Notes: generated by a model not told the origin, from the letters alone. A stretch of 64,000 nucleotides of DNA from Marinobacterium aestuarii (GCF_001651805.1 NZ_CP015839.1:3720001-3784000), one strand, 5' to 3'; shown: positions 43,850 through 53,728, counted from the first letter of the stretch. Translations and numbers: made by a program.

Positions 43850-45595
43850 TCAGTGACTGTCCCTGGGTACGGCAGACCCGCGGCACCCACGCAGAAAATC
43901 AAAATCCGCACCGGTATCCGCGCCCTGCACATGGTCGTGGAACAGCTTGATATAACCACTGGCAGGCGGCTCCTGGGGTACCGACCAGTCCGCCAGCCGG
44001 CCGGCCAGCTCTTCATCGGAAATATCCAGGTGCAAACGGCGGTTTTCGACATCCAGCTCTATCATGTCGCCATCCCGTACCACGGCCAGAGGCCCGCCCA
44101 TGGCGGCTTCCGGCGAGGTATGCAGCACCACTGTGCCGTAGGCCGTACCGGACATACGGGCATCGGAAATGCGCACCATATCCTTGATGCCCTTGCGCAG
44201 TACCTTGGGCGGCAGGCCCATATTGCCGACCTCCGCCATACCCGGATAGCCCCTGGGGCCACAGTACTTGAGCACCATGACGCAGTGTTCGTCGATATCA
44301 AGACTCTCGTCGTTGATGCGCGCCTTGTAGTCATCGATGCCTTCGAACACCACGGCGCGGCCACGGTGCTGCAACAGATGCGGCGAGGCGGCTGAGGGTT
44401 TCAGCACCGCCCCCCTGGGTGCCAGATTGCCGCGCAGCACGGCAATGCCGCCCTTGGCGGTCAGCGCCCTGTCGACCGGCCGGATGACATCTTGGTTCCA
44501 GTTGCGTACATCCTTGACCTCGTTCCAGATCGGCTGACCGGATACGCTGATGGCATCCTTGTGCAGCTTGCCGCCCTCGCCCAGCATGCGCATGACCACC
44601 GGCAGGCCGCCGGCATAGAAGAATTCTTCCATCAGGTACTTGCCGGAGGGCATGAGATTAACGATGGTGGCAATGTCCTGCCCCAGTTTGTCCCAGTCAT
44701 CCAGCGTCAGATCAACCCCCACACGACCGGCAATGGCCAGCAGGTGAATCACGGCATTGGTGGAACCGCCGATGGCACCGTTCACGCGAATGGCATTCTC
44801 GAACGCCTGGCGGGTCAGGATGTCGGACGGTTTGAGGTCGTCCTTCACCATCTGCACGATGCGCCGCCCGGTCAGATGCGCCATCACCCTGCGCCGGCTG
44901 TCCACCGCGGGAATGGCCGCATTGCCAGACAGCGCCATGCCCAGCGCTTCGGCCATGCTCGCCATGGTGCTGGCCGTACCCATGGTGTTGCAGGACCCCG
45001 ACGAACGGGACATGGCCTGCTCGGCTTCCAGAAAGTCCTCCTGGGACATGGTGCCGGCCTTGATCTCTTCCGACATCTGCCACAGGGCGGTGCCGGAGCC
45101 GACCCGCTCGCCACGGAACCAGCCATTGAGCATAGGGCCACCGGAGACCATGATGGCCGGAATATCCACGCTGCTTGCGCCCATCAGCAGGGCCGGTGTG
45201 GTTTTGTCGCAGCCCGCCAGCAGCACCACCCCATCCAGCGGATTGGCCCGCAGGGCTTCCTCCACATCCATGGCCGCCAGGTTGCGGTACATCATGGCGG
45301 TGGGACGCAGCGAGCTCTCGCCGGCCGAGAACACCGGAAACTCCAGCGGCAGGCCGCCGGCTTCATAGATGCCGTGGGCCACCCGTTCCGCCAGATCGCG
45401 CAGATGGGCATTGCAGGGCGTCAACTGGGACCAGGTATTGCAGATGCCAATCACCGGGCGGCCGTCGAACAGATCCGCCGGCAGGCCCTGATTCTTCATC
45501 CAGCTGCGATGATAGATATGATCCCGCGAGGTACCGCCGAACCATTCGGTGGAGCGCAATTTGCGCGGCCATGCTGCAGGTTTGAATTCGCTCAT
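43850..45595 (-). CDS. IlvD/Edd-family sugar-acid dehydratase (arabonate dehydratase-like)
   Basis: This 581-residue enzyme belongs to the iron-sulfur dehydratases that convert sugar acids to 2-keto-3-deoxy acids. The cluster cysteines are visible at Cys52 (IGICNTW), Cys129 (LAGCDKTTP) and Cys202 (SSGSCNTMG). The N-terminal RSTEWFGG...DHIYHRSWMKNQG pattern resembles L-arabonate/D-xylonate dehydratases rather than amino-acid IlvD. Its start overlaps the SDR stop by 4 nt. In this operon it most likely dehydrates the aldonate made by the SDR. The exact sugar (arabonate, xylonate, fuconate or galactonate) cannot be fixed from sequence alone. Confidence 0.88.
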   Translation of the reverse strand: MSEFKPAAWPRKLRSTEWFGGTSRDHIYHRSWMKNQGLPADLFDGRPVIGICNTWSQLTPCNAHLRDLAERVAHGIYEAGGLPLEFPVFSAGESSLRPTAMMYRNLAAMDVEEALRANPLDGVVLLAGCDKTTPALLMGASSVDIPAIMVSGGPMLNGWFRGERVGSGTALWQMSEEIKAGTMSQEDFLEAEQAMSRSSGSCNTMGTASTMASMAEALGMALSGNAAIPAVDSRRRVMAHLTGRRIVQMVKDDLKPSDILTRQAFENAIRVNGAIGGSTNAVIHLLAIAGRVGVDLTLDDWDKLGQDIATIVNLMPSGKYLMEEFFYAGGLPVVMRMLGEGGKLHKDAISVSGQPIWNEVKDVRNWNQDVIRPVDRALTAKGGIAVLRGNLAPRGAVLKPSAASPHLLQHRGRAVVFEGIDDYKARINDESLDIDEHCVMVLKYCGPRGYPGMAEVGNMGLPPKVLRKGIKDMVRISDARMSGTAYGTVVLHTSPEAAMGGPLAVVRDGDMIELDVENRRLHLDISDEELAGRLADWSVPQEPPASGYIKLFHDHVQGADTGADFDFLRGCRGSAVPRDSH

Positions 45596-46392
45596 ACCCA
45601 GCCTCCGTCAACTATGAAATTCTGTGCCGAGCACATGGACGCCGCATCGGACGCCAGAAACAGCGCCATATCGGCAATATCGTCAGACATCACTGAGCCT
45701 GCCAGACACTGGCTGCGCTTGATCAGCTCCCTGGCGCTCTCATCGACCCACAGCTGCAGCTGTTTCTCGGTCATGACCCAGCCGGGCACCAGGGTATTGA
45801 CGCGTATATGATCCGCTCCGAGCTCCCGTGCCAGAGCGCGCGTCATGCCGTGCACCGCCGCCTTGCTGGCGGCATAGACCGGATAACCTGCGGTGGCCAT
45901 CATCCAGCCCACCGAGCCGAAATTGATAATCGAACCACCGCCGGCCTTGCGCATCATGGGCGCCACGGCCTGGGCGGCGAACATCGCGTGCTTGAGATTC
46001 ACTGAAACCAGGGCATCAAACTGTTCAAGCCCAAGCCCATCCAGCGAATGGCGCACATCGTTGGCGGCATTGTTGGCCAGCACGGTAATGGGACCGTACT
46101 CTTCTGCCACCTGCTGGATCAGCTGCTGATAGGCCACCGTATCGGTGATATCGCAGCACCAGAACTGCGCCTCGCAGCCCTCGGCCCGCAGCTGTTGCTC
46201 CAGCGCCTGGCCCGCAGCTTCGGCCAGATCCACAAAGGCGGTGCGCGCACCCTGGCGAGCGAACCCCTCAACCACGGCTTTACCTATACCGGTAGCACCG
46301 CCACTAATGAGGACCGTGCGCCCCTCAAGATCCGGGTACAGCGCCTTAAGTCCGCTTCTGGCCCCGCGCTCCGGGCCTGTCTGCGCCGTCAT
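45592..46392 (-). CDS. SDR-family sugar 1-dehydrogenase (probable)
   Basis: This 266-residue classical short-chain dehydrogenase has the cofactor motif SGGATGIGKA, NNAAND, the catalytic serine in NFGSVGWM, and YxxxK in YAASKAA. Its end (SAQNFIVDGGWV) is typical of the family. Overlaps of 4 nt on both sides (with the AraD1-like and dehydratase genes) place it firmly in the operon. The likely job is oxidation of an aldose to its lactone with NAD(P). No lactonase gene is present nearby, so the lactone may open spontaneously or be opened by an enzyme encoded elsewhere. Confidence 0.85.
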   Translation of the reverse strand: MTAQTGPERGARSGLKALYPDLEGRTVLISGGATGIGKAVVEGFARQGARTAFVDLAEAAGQALEQQLRAEGCEAQFWCCDITDTVAYQQLIQQVAEEYGPITVLANNAANDVRHSLDGLGLEQFDALVSVNLKHAMFAAQAVAPMMRKAGGGSIINFGSVGWMMATAGYPVYAASKAAVHGMTRALARELGADHIRVNTLVPGWVMTEKQLQLWVDESARELIKRSQCLAGSVMSDDIADMALFLASDAASMCSAQNFIVDGGWV

Positions 46393-47354
46393 AAGGGCCG
46401 TACCTCGGGAGTCTGCGCTGCAGCGCGCTTAAGCGGGTTGCGCAGCGTCAGGCCAAAGTCCGGCGCCTCGATCTCGAACCTGTCCCCTTCCTGGGTCACT
46501 ATGCCGTCGGCCACCGACAGGGTCGCGGTGCCGAACATGTGCAGGTGCAGATCTCCAGGTTCGCGAAAGAGCCCGTACTTGAAGTGGTGGTACTCCAGGT
46601 TGGCAATCGTGTGGGACATGTTGTCCTCCCCCGACAGGAACGGCTTTTCCCACAGCACGGAGCCATCACGCACAATGCGCGAGGTACCCTGAATGTCCCG
46701 TGGCAAATCCCCGATCAACAGCTCGGGACCGAAAGAAGCCGGGCGCAGCTTGGAATGGGCCAGGAACAGATAGTTAAGCCGCTCGGTCACATGATCGGAA
46801 AACTCGTTGGCCAGCGCAAAGCCAATGCGATGGGGCCTGCCATCGGGCCCGATCACATAGGCACCGGCGATCTCCGGCTCTTCGCCACCGTCCAGTGCAA
46901 AGGACGGTGATGTCAGCGCCTCCCCGGGCGCCACAGCCACGGCGCCGGTGCCCTTGTAGAACCATTCCGGCTGCACGCCGATTTCACCCGGGGCGGGCTT
47001 GCCACCCTCAACCCCTGCGCGGAACATCTTCATCGAATCGCTCATGCCCTCGCCGCTGGCGTGCATGGCATCGCGGGTAGAGGCCGACCCCAAATGGGTC
47101 AGGCCGGTGCCGGTCAGAAACATGTGCGCGCTGTCCGGATGGCGCACCGGGCAGTCGAGCTGGCCCTGTTCGGCCAGGGCCAGCAGTTCAACCGACTCAC
47201 CCAGACCATGACGCTCGATAATATCGGCCAGGCGGCATGCCGCAGCTATGGCTTCCATGGCCAGGTCGTAGGTGCTGTTCGCATCTTTAACCAGGCGTGC
47301 GTTTTCACCCTGGCGGCAGATCACACCGCCGCCCTTTAACTGAGACAAATGCAT
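46389..47354 (-). CDS. AraD1/GguC-family protein (FAH-like fold), probable 2-keto-3-deoxy sugar-acid dehydratase
   Basis: This 321-residue protein resembles the GguC/AraD1 family, relatives of fumarylacetoacetate hydrolase. Segments such as GEIGVQPEWFYKGTG, GYALANEFSDH-like GFALANEFSDHVTE and FSGEDNMSHT-like LSGEDNMSHTIANLEYHHF are characteristic. Members are linked to sugar ABC operons (gguABC) and to 2-keto-3-deoxyarabonate dehydration. Here it fills the step between the IlvD-type dehydratase and the semialdehyde dehydrogenase, for which no DHDPS-type enzyme is encoded nearby. That function is inferred from context. Confidence 0.8.
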   Translation of the reverse strand: MHLSQLKGGGVICRQGENARLVKDANSTYDLAMEAIAAACRLADIIERHGLGESVELLALAEQGQLDCPVRHPDSAHMFLTGTGLTHLGSASTRDAMHASGEGMSDSMKMFRAGVEGGKPAPGEIGVQPEWFYKGTGAVAVAPGEALTSPSFALDGGEEPEIAGAYVIGPDGRPHRIGFALANEFSDHVTERLNYLFLAHSKLRPASFGPELLIGDLPRDIQGTSRIVRDGSVLWEKPFLSGEDNMSHTIANLEYHHFKYGLFREPGDLHLHMFGTATLSVADGIVTQEGDRFEIEAPDFGLTLRNPLKRAAAQTPEVRPL

Positions 47355-47365
47355 CTGTGATCTCC

Positions 47366-48577
47366 TTACCTGGACTTGTTCTTGTTGTAGACATCGAAAA
47401 TAACGGCGGCCAGCAGCACCAGGCCCTTGATGACCTGTTGCCAGTCGATGCCAATTCCCAGAATCGACATGCCGTTATTCATGACACCCATAATGAAAGC
47501 ACCGACCACGGCGCCAATAATCTTGCCAACACCACCGGACATGGAGGCGCCACCGATAAAGACCGCCGCGATCACATCCAGCTCGAACGCCACCCCGCCC
47601 TTGGGCGTCGCGGTATTCAGCCGGGCGGCAAAGATCAGCCCGGCCAGGGCCGCGAGCATGCCCATGTTGGCAAAGGTCAGGAAGGTCAGGCGTTCGGTAT
47701 TGATACCCGACAGCCGGGCGGCTTTTTCGTTGCCACCCAGGGCATAGATGCGCCGCCCCAGAGTGGTGCTGTTGGTGAGGAAGGTATAGGCCGAAATCAG
47801 CACCGCCATGGTGATCAGTACGTTCGGCAGGCCGCGGTAAGTGGCGAGCAGGTAGGCCACAAAGATGATGGCCCCGGCCAGCAGTGCATTCTTGGCAACA
47901 AAGAAGCTGAAGGGCTCATCTTCAATACCGAACTTCAGCGCCCGGGAACGGGCCCGCGCCGCCAGCAGCACTATGGCCGAGGCCGCGATCACGCCGAGCA
48001 GAATGGCGGTGACATTGGGTTTGCCGGCGCCAAACAGATCGGGTACGAAACCGGTGCTCAGCAGCTGAAAGTTTTTCGGGAAAGGCCCCACCGACTGCCC
48101 TTCCAGCAGCGCCAGGGTCAGACCGCGGAACACCAGCATGCCGGCCAGGGTGACGATAAAGGAGGGTATTTTCCAGTAGGCGATCCAGTAGCCCTGGGCC
48201 GCCCCGATCATAAAGCCCACCAGCAGGCAGACCGGCACCACCACCAGTGGCGGCAGCTCCCACTCCACCATCATCACCGCCGCCAGGGCGCCGATAAAAC
48301 CCACCACTGAGCCGACAGACAGATCGATATGCCCGGCGACGATGACCAGCAGCATGCCGATGGCCATGATGATGATGTAACTGTTCTGCAGGAACAGATT
48401 GGTCAGGTTGACCGGGCGCATCAGGGTGCCGTCGGTCAGATACTCGAACAGCGCCATGATGACCACCAGCGCCAGCAACATGCCGTAGTCGCGCAGATGA
48501 CTCGCCAAATAGGCACCAACCGACGGCCGAGCCTGTGGCTCCGGGCGCGTCTCGTTCAGGGGTTTAGCTTGTTCCAT
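47366..48577 (-). CDS. gguB: Sugar ABC transporter permease, GguB/MmsB type
   Basis: This 403-residue inner-membrane permease has about 10-12 hydrophobic segments and the family signature GHIDLSVGSVVGFIGALAA. It belongs to the ribose/xylose/multiple-sugar branch (AraH, XylH, GguB). It lies 14 nt after the ATPase gene and 11 nt before the AraD1-like gene. With the binding protein and ATPase encoded upstream it should import aldoses such as arabinose, galactose or xylose. Confidence 0.9.
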   Translation of the reverse strand: MEQAKPLNETRPEPQARPSVGAYLASHLRDYGMLLALVVIMALFEYLTDGTLMRPVNLTNLFLQNSYIIIMAIGMLLVIVAGHIDLSVGSVVGFIGALAAVMMVEWELPPLVVVPVCLLVGFMIGAAQGYWIAYWKIPSFIVTLAGMLVFRGLTLALLEGQSVGPFPKNFQLLSTGFVPDLFGAGKPNVTAILLGVIAASAIVLLAARARSRALKFGIEDEPFSFFVAKNALLAGAIIFVAYLLATYRGLPNVLITMAVLISAYTFLTNSTTLGRRIYALGGNEKAARLSGINTERLTFLTFANMGMLAALAGLIFAARLNTATPKGGVAFELDVIAAVFIGGASMSGGVGKIIGAVVGAFIMGVMNNGMSILGIGIDWQQVIKGLVLLAAVIFDVYNKNKSR

Positions 48578-48591
48578 CTTGTTTACTCCGC

Positions 48592-50115
48592 TTACGCCGT
48601 CACGATCATGGACATGATTTTTTCCTGGCTGGCCTCTGCCGCCGCCAGTTCACCCAGGAAAGCGCCTTCGTTCATGACATAGATACGATCACAAATACCC
48701 AGCAACTCTGGCATCTCGGACGAGATCACGATCACGCCTTTGCCCTCGTCGGCCAGCTGGTTGATGATGCTGTAGATTTCGAATTTCGCGCCTACATCGA
48801 TACCCCGGGTCGGCTCATCCAGAATCAGTACATCGGGTTCGGTGAACAGCCACTTGCTCAGCACCACCTTCTGCTGGTTGCCGCCGGACAGGTTCATGAC
48901 CTTCTGAAACACGCTGGGCGTACGAATGTTAAGCGCCTTGCGATAGTCCTCGGCCACACGCCGCTCCTGCGTATCGTCGATCACACCGCGCGTCGATACG
49001 CCGCCAAGGTTCGCCAGTGTAGTGTTGCGCAGTATGCTTTCATCCAGCACCAGCCCCAGCTCCTTGCGATCCTCGGTGACATAGGCCAGGCCATTGGCCA
49101 CCGCCTTGCGCACCGTGGAGACATCCACCGGCTGACCGCGCAGCTGCACAGTGCCGCTGATGTTCTGGCCGTAACTTTTGCCGAACAGGCTCATGGCAAA
49201 CTCGGTGCGCCCGGAGCCCATCAGGCCCGCAATGCCAACCACCTCCCCCGCCGCCACCTTGAGATTGATATCGCTGATCATCTGGCGTTCGGCGGATTCG
49301 GGATGCCAGACGTTCCAGTCCGACACTTCCAGCAGGGTGGCGCCTATATTGGGTATACGCTGCGGATAGCGATGCTCCATGTCCCGCCCCACCATGCCGC
49401 GGATAATGCGGTCTTCGCTGATCTCCTCGGCGTGGCAATCCAGCGTGGCCACGGCCATGCCATCCCGGATCACCGTGATGGTGTCGGCAACGCGGCTGAT
49501 CTCGTTGAGCTTGTGGGAAATCAGAATCGAGGCTATGCCCTGCGCCTTGAACTCCAGCAGCAGATCCAGCAGCTTCTGACTGTCGTTTTCCTGCAGTGCC
49601 GCCGTGGGCTCGTCCAGAATCAGCAGTTTGACCTTCTTGGACAGCGCCTTGGCGATCTCCACCAGCTGCTGCTTGCCCACCCCCAGCTTGCCGATCTGGG
49701 TGGAAGAGGATTCGCTCAGCCCGACCTTGCGCAGCAGTTCTGCGGTGGTGGCATACACCTGGGGCCAGTCGATAACGCCCTTGTGGGCGATCTCGTTGCC
49801 CAGGAAAATGTTTTCCGCAATCGAGAGCTGCGGCACCAGCGCCAGCTCCTGGTGAATAATGATGATGCCCTGGTCTTCACTATCGGAAATACCGCCGAAG
49901 GCCACTGTATTGCCTTCATAGACGATATCGCCATCATAGCTGCCGTGGGGATAAACGCCGCTGAGGACCTTCATCAGGGTGGACTTGCCGGCGCCGTTTT
50001 CGCCGCACAGTGCATGGATTTCACCACGTCTAACCTTGAGGCTGACGTCGCTCAGCGCCTTCACACCCGGGAAACTCTTGGTGATGCCGCGCATCTCCAG
50101 AATGATATCTTGCAT
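48592..50115 (-). CDS. gguA: Sugar ABC transporter ATPase, GguA/MmsA type
   Basis: This 507-residue protein has two ABC domains. The first has Walker [10 protein letters not shown], signature [15 protein letters not shown] and Walker [12 protein letters not shown]. The second has a degenerate P-loop region ([15 protein letters not shown]), signature [15 protein letters not shown] and Walker [15 protein letters not shown]. This is the usual layout of monosaccharide importers. It lies 68 nt after the ChvE-like gene, with a hairpin in the gap, and 14 nt before the permease. Confidence 0.93.
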   Translation of the reverse strand: MQDIILEMRGITKSFPGVKALSDVSLKVRRGEIHALCGENGAGKSTLMKVLSGVYPHGSYDGDIVYEGNTVAFGGISDSEDQGIIIIHQELALVPQLSIAENIFLGNEIAHKGVIDWPQVYATTAELLRKVGLSESSSTQIGKLGVGKQQLVEIAKALSKKVKLLILDEPTAALQENDSQKLLDLLLEFKAQGIASILISHKLNEISRVADTITVIRDGMAVATLDCHAEEISEDRIIRGMVGRDMEHRYPQRIPNIGATLLEVSDWNVWHPESAERQMISDINLKVAAGEVVGIAGLMGSGRTEFAMSLFGKSYGQNISGTVQLRGQPVDVSTVRKAVANGLAYVTEDRKELGLVLDESILRNTTLANLGGVSTRGVIDDTQERRVAEDYRKALNIRTPSVFQKVMNLSGGNQQKVVLSKWLFTEPDVLILDEPTRGIDVGAKFEIYSIINQLADEGKGVIVISSEMPELLGICDRIYVMNEGAFLGELAAAEASQEKIMSMIVTA

Positions 50116-50135
50116 AGAAATAACCCGATCATGCT

Positions 50136-50160
50136 GGCCCGCCGGAGTAGCCGGCGGGCC
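50136..50160 (-). promoter_or_regulatory. GC-rich hairpin between the chvE-like and gguA-like genes
   Basis: GGCCCGCCGG (50136-50145) and CCGGCGGGCC (50151-50160) are perfect 10-bp arms with a 5-nt loop, 24 nt after the chvE-like stop and without a T-run. Hairpins here often protect the binding-protein mRNA, so that the binding protein is made in excess over the membrane parts. That role is inferred. Confidence 0.65.
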
Positions 50161-50183
50161 AAGTTACGTGCAGTTGCAGTGAC

Positions 50184-51245
50184 TTACTTGATCTGATCCA
50201 TGCTGTAGTAGCCGCTGCCGATCAGGACTTCTTCCCAGTTGGAGGCATCGACGGGTACCGGTTCAAGCAGATAGGCGGGAACGACTTTTACGCCGTTGTC
50301 GTAAGTGGTGGTGTCGTTAATTTCGGGATCGGTGCCGGCCAGTACGGCTTCGACCATGCCCACGGTGACGCGAGCCAGCTCGCGGGTGTCCTTAAACACG
50401 GTGGAATACTGCTCACCGGCCAGTATGGATTTAACCGATTGCACCTCGGCATCCTGGCCCGACACAACCGGCATCGCCATATCGCCGGAGCCATAACCCA
50501 CACCCTTGAGCGACGACAGTATGCCGATGGACAGGCCATCGTAGGGCGACAGTACACCCTGCACCTTACTATCAGTGTAGTGCGCCGACATCAGGTTATC
50601 CATGCGTGCCTGGGCCACAGCGCCATCCCAGCGCAGCGTACCTACGGTATCCATGCCCATCTGACCGGACACTATCACTATGTCACCGGAATCAATCAGT
50701 GGCTGCAGCACCGACATGGCGCCGTTATAGAAGAAGTAGGCATTGTTATCATCCGGCGAGCCGCCAAACAGCTCGACGTTATAGGGGCCCTGGCCGCGCT
50801 TTTTCATGCCCTCAACCAGAGTGGATGCCTGCTGTACACCGACCTTGAAGTTGTCGAAGGTGGCGTAGTAATCCACGTAGGCGCTTTCACGAATCAGGCG
50901 ATCATAGGAAATGACCTTGATATCGGACGCATGGGCATTTTCCAGCGCATTGGACAGGGTGGTGCCGTCGATCGCCGCGATCACCAGTACATTGACGCCC
51001 TTGACGATCATGTTTTCAATCTGGGCCAGCTGGTTGGGAATATCATCCTCGGCATACTGCAGGTCCGCCTTGAAACCCGCGGCCTCGAGCTGCTTGACCA
51101 TGGAGTCGCCATCGGTAATCCAGCGTGCCGACGACTTGGTAGGCATCGAAATACCCACATAGCCCTTCTCGGCGGCAACTACGGCGCCAGACAGCATGAC
51201 GGTACCCAGTGCAACGCTCGCCATGAGTTTCTTGAAGTGTTTCAT
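50184..51245 (-). CDS. chvE: ChvE-like periplasmic multiple-sugar-binding protein
   Basis: This 353-residue protein has a signal peptide ([25 protein letters not shown]) and a type I periplasmic-binding fold close to ChvE ([38 protein letters not shown]). ChvE binds galactose, arabinose, glucose and other aldoses and in Agrobacterium also serves sugar sensing. I use the ATG at 51245, with GGAGAAGC upstream, not the frame start at 51299. It is the first gene of the operon and diverges from the GbpR-like regulator, which is the same partnership as in Agrobacterium. Confidence 0.92.
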   Translation of the reverse strand: MKHFKKLMASVALGTVMLSGAVVAAEKGYVGISMPTKSSARWITDGDSMVKQLEAAGFKADLQYAEDDIPNQLAQIENMIVKGVNVLVIAAIDGTTLSNALENAHASDIKVISYDRLIRESAYVDYYATFDNFKVGVQQASTLVEGMKKRGQGPYNVELFGGSPDDNNAYFFYNGAMSVLQPLIDSGDIVIVSGQMGMDTVGTLRWDGAVAQARMDNLMSAHYTDSKVQGVLSPYDGLSIGILSSLKGVGYGSGDMAMPVVSGQDAEVQSVKSILAGEQYSTVFKDTRELARVTVGMVEAVLAGTDPEINDTTTYDNGVKVVPAYLLEPVPVDASNWEEVLIGSGYYSMDQIK

Positions 51246-51517
51246 TAGCTTCTCCAGTGTTGCACCCGCCGCCGAATCTGAATCCGGGCTGCCGGGCACA
51301 CATTATTTTTATCGTTGAGCCAATTTGGCAGTCTGTCGGACTTACCACTGATCTACTGCGGGAAAGCCGATTTGGTCATTTTCCGACCTCTTTTTTGTTA
51401 AATAGAACCACTATTCGCCTCAAAAGAGCTCAAAAACTGCCGCTAATCGGTCTTTCCCTCGCTACGATCGGCCAAGCCCGAAAGGCTGCGAGCCCCCTCA
51501 AGATAGTGCGCCAAAGG

Positions 51518-51562
51518 CATACCAATCAAATTCATTTTATGTCTAAATACATACCAATATTG
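51518..51562. promoter_or_regulatory. Candidate LysR binding region upstream of the GbpR-like gene
   Basis: The 9-mer CATACCAAT occurs at 51518-51526 and 51550-51558, 32 bp apart (three helix turns). The second copy runs into the palindrome CAATATTG (51555-51562). The region lies in the 333-nt gap between the divergent chvE-like and LysR genes, where a GbpR-type regulator would bind. I recognised no other signal in the gap. Confidence 0.45.
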
Positions 51563-51578
51563 ATATGACAGGTGCTTT

Positions 51579-52520
51579 ATGGAACTCGGCGTCGCCAGAA
51601 ACCTGAAGATCAGCCAGCTGCGCCTGATCAGCGCCATCGCCGAACACGGCCAGATACGCCTGGCCGCCGATGCGCTGGCCATCACCCAGCCGGCGGCATC
51701 ACGCATGCTGGCCGACACCGAACAGCATCTGGGGGCCAAACTGTTCGAGCGTCACCCCAAGGGCATGGTGCCAACCCTGATCGGCCGCGCTCTGGCCCAG
51801 CGGGCGCATAACATGCTGGTTGAGCTGCGGGATCTGTCGCGGGATCTGGATGAACTGAAAAGCGGTGAAGGCGGTATCGCCACCGTGGGCGCCGTAACCG
51901 GTGCCGCGGTGGGCTTTGTAATTCCGGCGATCAACCAGCTCAAGGCCACCTCCCCCAGGGCCGACATCCATGTGAATGTCGAGGCCAGCGAGGTACTGGT
52001 GCGAGACCTGATCGGCGGCAAGAACGACTTCGTACTGGCACGACTGCCGCCCGGCTTCAACGCCAATGAATTCGAGCTGATGCCGGCGCGCACCGAAACC
52101 GTGAAACTGGTGGTGCGCAGTGACCATCCGCTGGCGCGGGCACGGGAAGTCGCCATTGGCGACCTGACGCACTATGAATGGGTCATGCAGACCCACCGCG
52201 CCCCCATCCGCGAAGCCGTGGACTCCGCCTTTCTGGAGGCGCGGGCACAGCCGCCCAGCAACATCATCAACACCACCTCCCTGCTGGCCATGATTGCCGT
52301 GCTGGTATCCACTTCGGCCATAGCACCGCTGGCGAGCGAAGTCTCGGACCTGCTGGTCGGCAATCGCGTCGGTGCCAAACTCAGCGTGCTGCCGATCAAA
52401 AGGCCCATAGTGCTGTCGCCCTACTACCTGTTGCTGGTAAAAGGCCGCCAGCTCTCTCCCATCGCCAATCGCCTGCGCGCCCTTGTCAGCGCCGAATTGA
52501 ATCGCGGCACCAGGATCTGA
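51579..52520 (+). CDS. gbpR: GbpR-like LysR-family regulator of the sugar operon
   Basis: This 313-residue protein has an N-terminal LysR winged helix (LRLISAIAEHGQIRLAADALAITQPAASRMLADTEQHL, about residues 14-50) and a periplasmic-binding-like effector domain. The sequence fits the GbpR branch, which controls chvE/gguABC in Agrobacterium in response to galactose- or arabinose-type sugars. The ATG at 51579 has AGGTG about 6 nt upstream. It is divergent from the chvE-like gene and ends 24 nt before the convergent broken SDR gene. Confidence 0.88.
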   Translation: MELGVARNLKISQLRLISAIAEHGQIRLAADALAITQPAASRMLADTEQHLGAKLFERHPKGMVPTLIGRALAQRAHNMLVELRDLSRDLDELKSGEGGIATVGAVTGAAVGFVIPAINQLKATSPRADIHVNVEASEVLVRDLIGGKNDFVLARLPPGFNANEFELMPARTETVKLVVRSDHPLARAREVAIGDLTHYEWVMQTHRAPIREAVDSAFLEARAQPPSNIINTTSLLAMIAVLVSTSAIAPLASEVSDLLVGNRVGAKLSVLPIKRPIVLSPYYLLLVKGRQLSPIANRLRALVSAELNRGTRI

Positions 52521-52544
52521 AAACTCAGCCCCCCAGACTTAATA

Positions 52545-53552
52545 TCAGTTGCGTCCGGCAATCACACCGCCGTCGACATCCCAGATGGCACCGGTGACCC
52601 AGCTGGATTCTTCCCCCAGCAGGAAACGGATCGCATTGGCCACATCATCCGATGTGCCGATACGGCCAATGGGGTGAAAGCTATCGAAGGTCGCAAGAGT
52701 TGCATCCAGTACGGCCGGATTAATAAAGGCTTCATAGATGGGCGTTTTCACAACCGCCGGAGAGACTGCATTCACCCGAATATTGTGCTCCGCCAGCTCC
52801 ATTGCCATATGCTGTGTCAGCGAGTGCAGCCCGGCCTTGGCCATTGAATATGCGGACGAGGGCGTGGCCTTGATTGCCTGCCTGGCCCACATGGAACCAA
52901 TATGCACGATTGAGCCTCCCTGGTGTGCCGCCATATTTTGTGCCACGGCATGGGAGATAAAGAAAGTGGCACGATTCAGATCCATATAGGCATCGTAATC
53001 TTCGTGGCCATGCTCCAGAAAAGCGGTGGGTTTGAACTTGCCCGCCGCATTCACCAGATACTTTATATGGCGCTGTTCATTGGCGACATAATCAATGACA
53101 CGCTGAATATCGCTCGCGTCGTATAAATCGGCCTGCAGAGTTTCAACCTGGCCGATATCGACGAGGGATTTTTTAGCGGCGTCTAGTGTACTGCTTCGCT
53201 CTTAGAGGCGCTTTTAGCGAGTCGCCAGGAGGTGGGCCGCACGGCGCATTTTCGAAGGCATAGTGGGCCTATGTCGAGGAAATGCAACACCGCGGACGGC
53301 CTTCTGGCGGCTCGCCCGCAGGGAGCGCGCCAATGCGCGCCCTGCTGTGTTGCCGCTCTTGGCAAGAGCCCCACTATTACCGGCGAACGGCGCCTTGCCG
53401 GACACGCATTGGCGGGCTCTATAAGCACCCATTAGGGCGAAGCAGTACACTAGTCTGGCACCGGAACTGCCGATAATCAGCGTATCAATACCGCGATTCA
53501 GTAACTGGCGCGCCGTTGCCTGGCCCATGCCACTGGAACCACCTACGATCAA
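52545..53552 (-). pseudogene. SDR oxidoreductase gene split by a MITE-like insertion
   Basis: The N-terminal piece (about 53552-53454) reads VGGSSGMGQATARQLLNRG, a classical SDR cofactor motif. The C-terminal piece (53182-52545) continues with [10 protein letters not shown], the catalytic serine in HIGSMWARQ, and YSMAK (the YxxxK motif), and ends GAIWDVDGG. Between them lies a 263-bp element flanked by CTAG. Removing the element plus one CTAG (267 bp) joins the halves in frame as [14 protein letters not shown]. The insertion adds stop codons, so full-length enzyme is not made. The true start is unclear, because the 5' end abuts an HxlR remnant. Its past substrate is unknown. Confidence 0.9.
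53187..53449. mobile_element. 263-bp MITE-like element with CTAG target duplication
   Basis: The element begins TGTACTGCTTCGC and ends with its exact reverse complement GCGAAGCAGTACA; weaker inverted similarity extends to about 40 bp. CTAG flanks it at 53183-53186 and 53450-53453. It has no credible coding capacity. A second copy, inverted, starts at 63933, and its visible 68 bp are identical to the right end here. A 4-bp YTAR target such as CTAG is typical of IS5-group transposases, so mobilisation by an IS5-type element is likely (inference). Confidence 0.88.
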
Positions 53553-53562
53553 ATCAGGATAA

Positions 53563-53718
53563 ATTATTTTCCAGAAAGTCCGCTCCCGAGCTCAGCGCCT
53601 GACCTATAACGAAGCGCCACCGCGCGTTGAATACCAGGTCACACCTTTTGGGGAAAAATTTGTGCGCATTCTGGATGAACTGGAAAAACTGCAGGACGAG
53701 ATTGAAAGTGAGGTATGA
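53563..53718 (+). pseudogene. Remnant of an HxlR-family regulator
   Basis: The frame from 53563 to the TGA at 53716-53718 encodes about 51 residues. The segment APPRVEYQVTPFGEKF followed by a helical tail (VRILDELEKLQDEIESEV) matches the C-terminal half of HxlR winged-helix regulators. The N-terminal half, including the first helices, is absent, and a stop codon lies just upstream at 53560. It is divergent from the broken SDR gene. An HxlR regulator beside an SDR is a common pairing, so both probably decayed together. Confidence 0.65.
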
Positions 53719-53728
53719 ATAGAAACCA

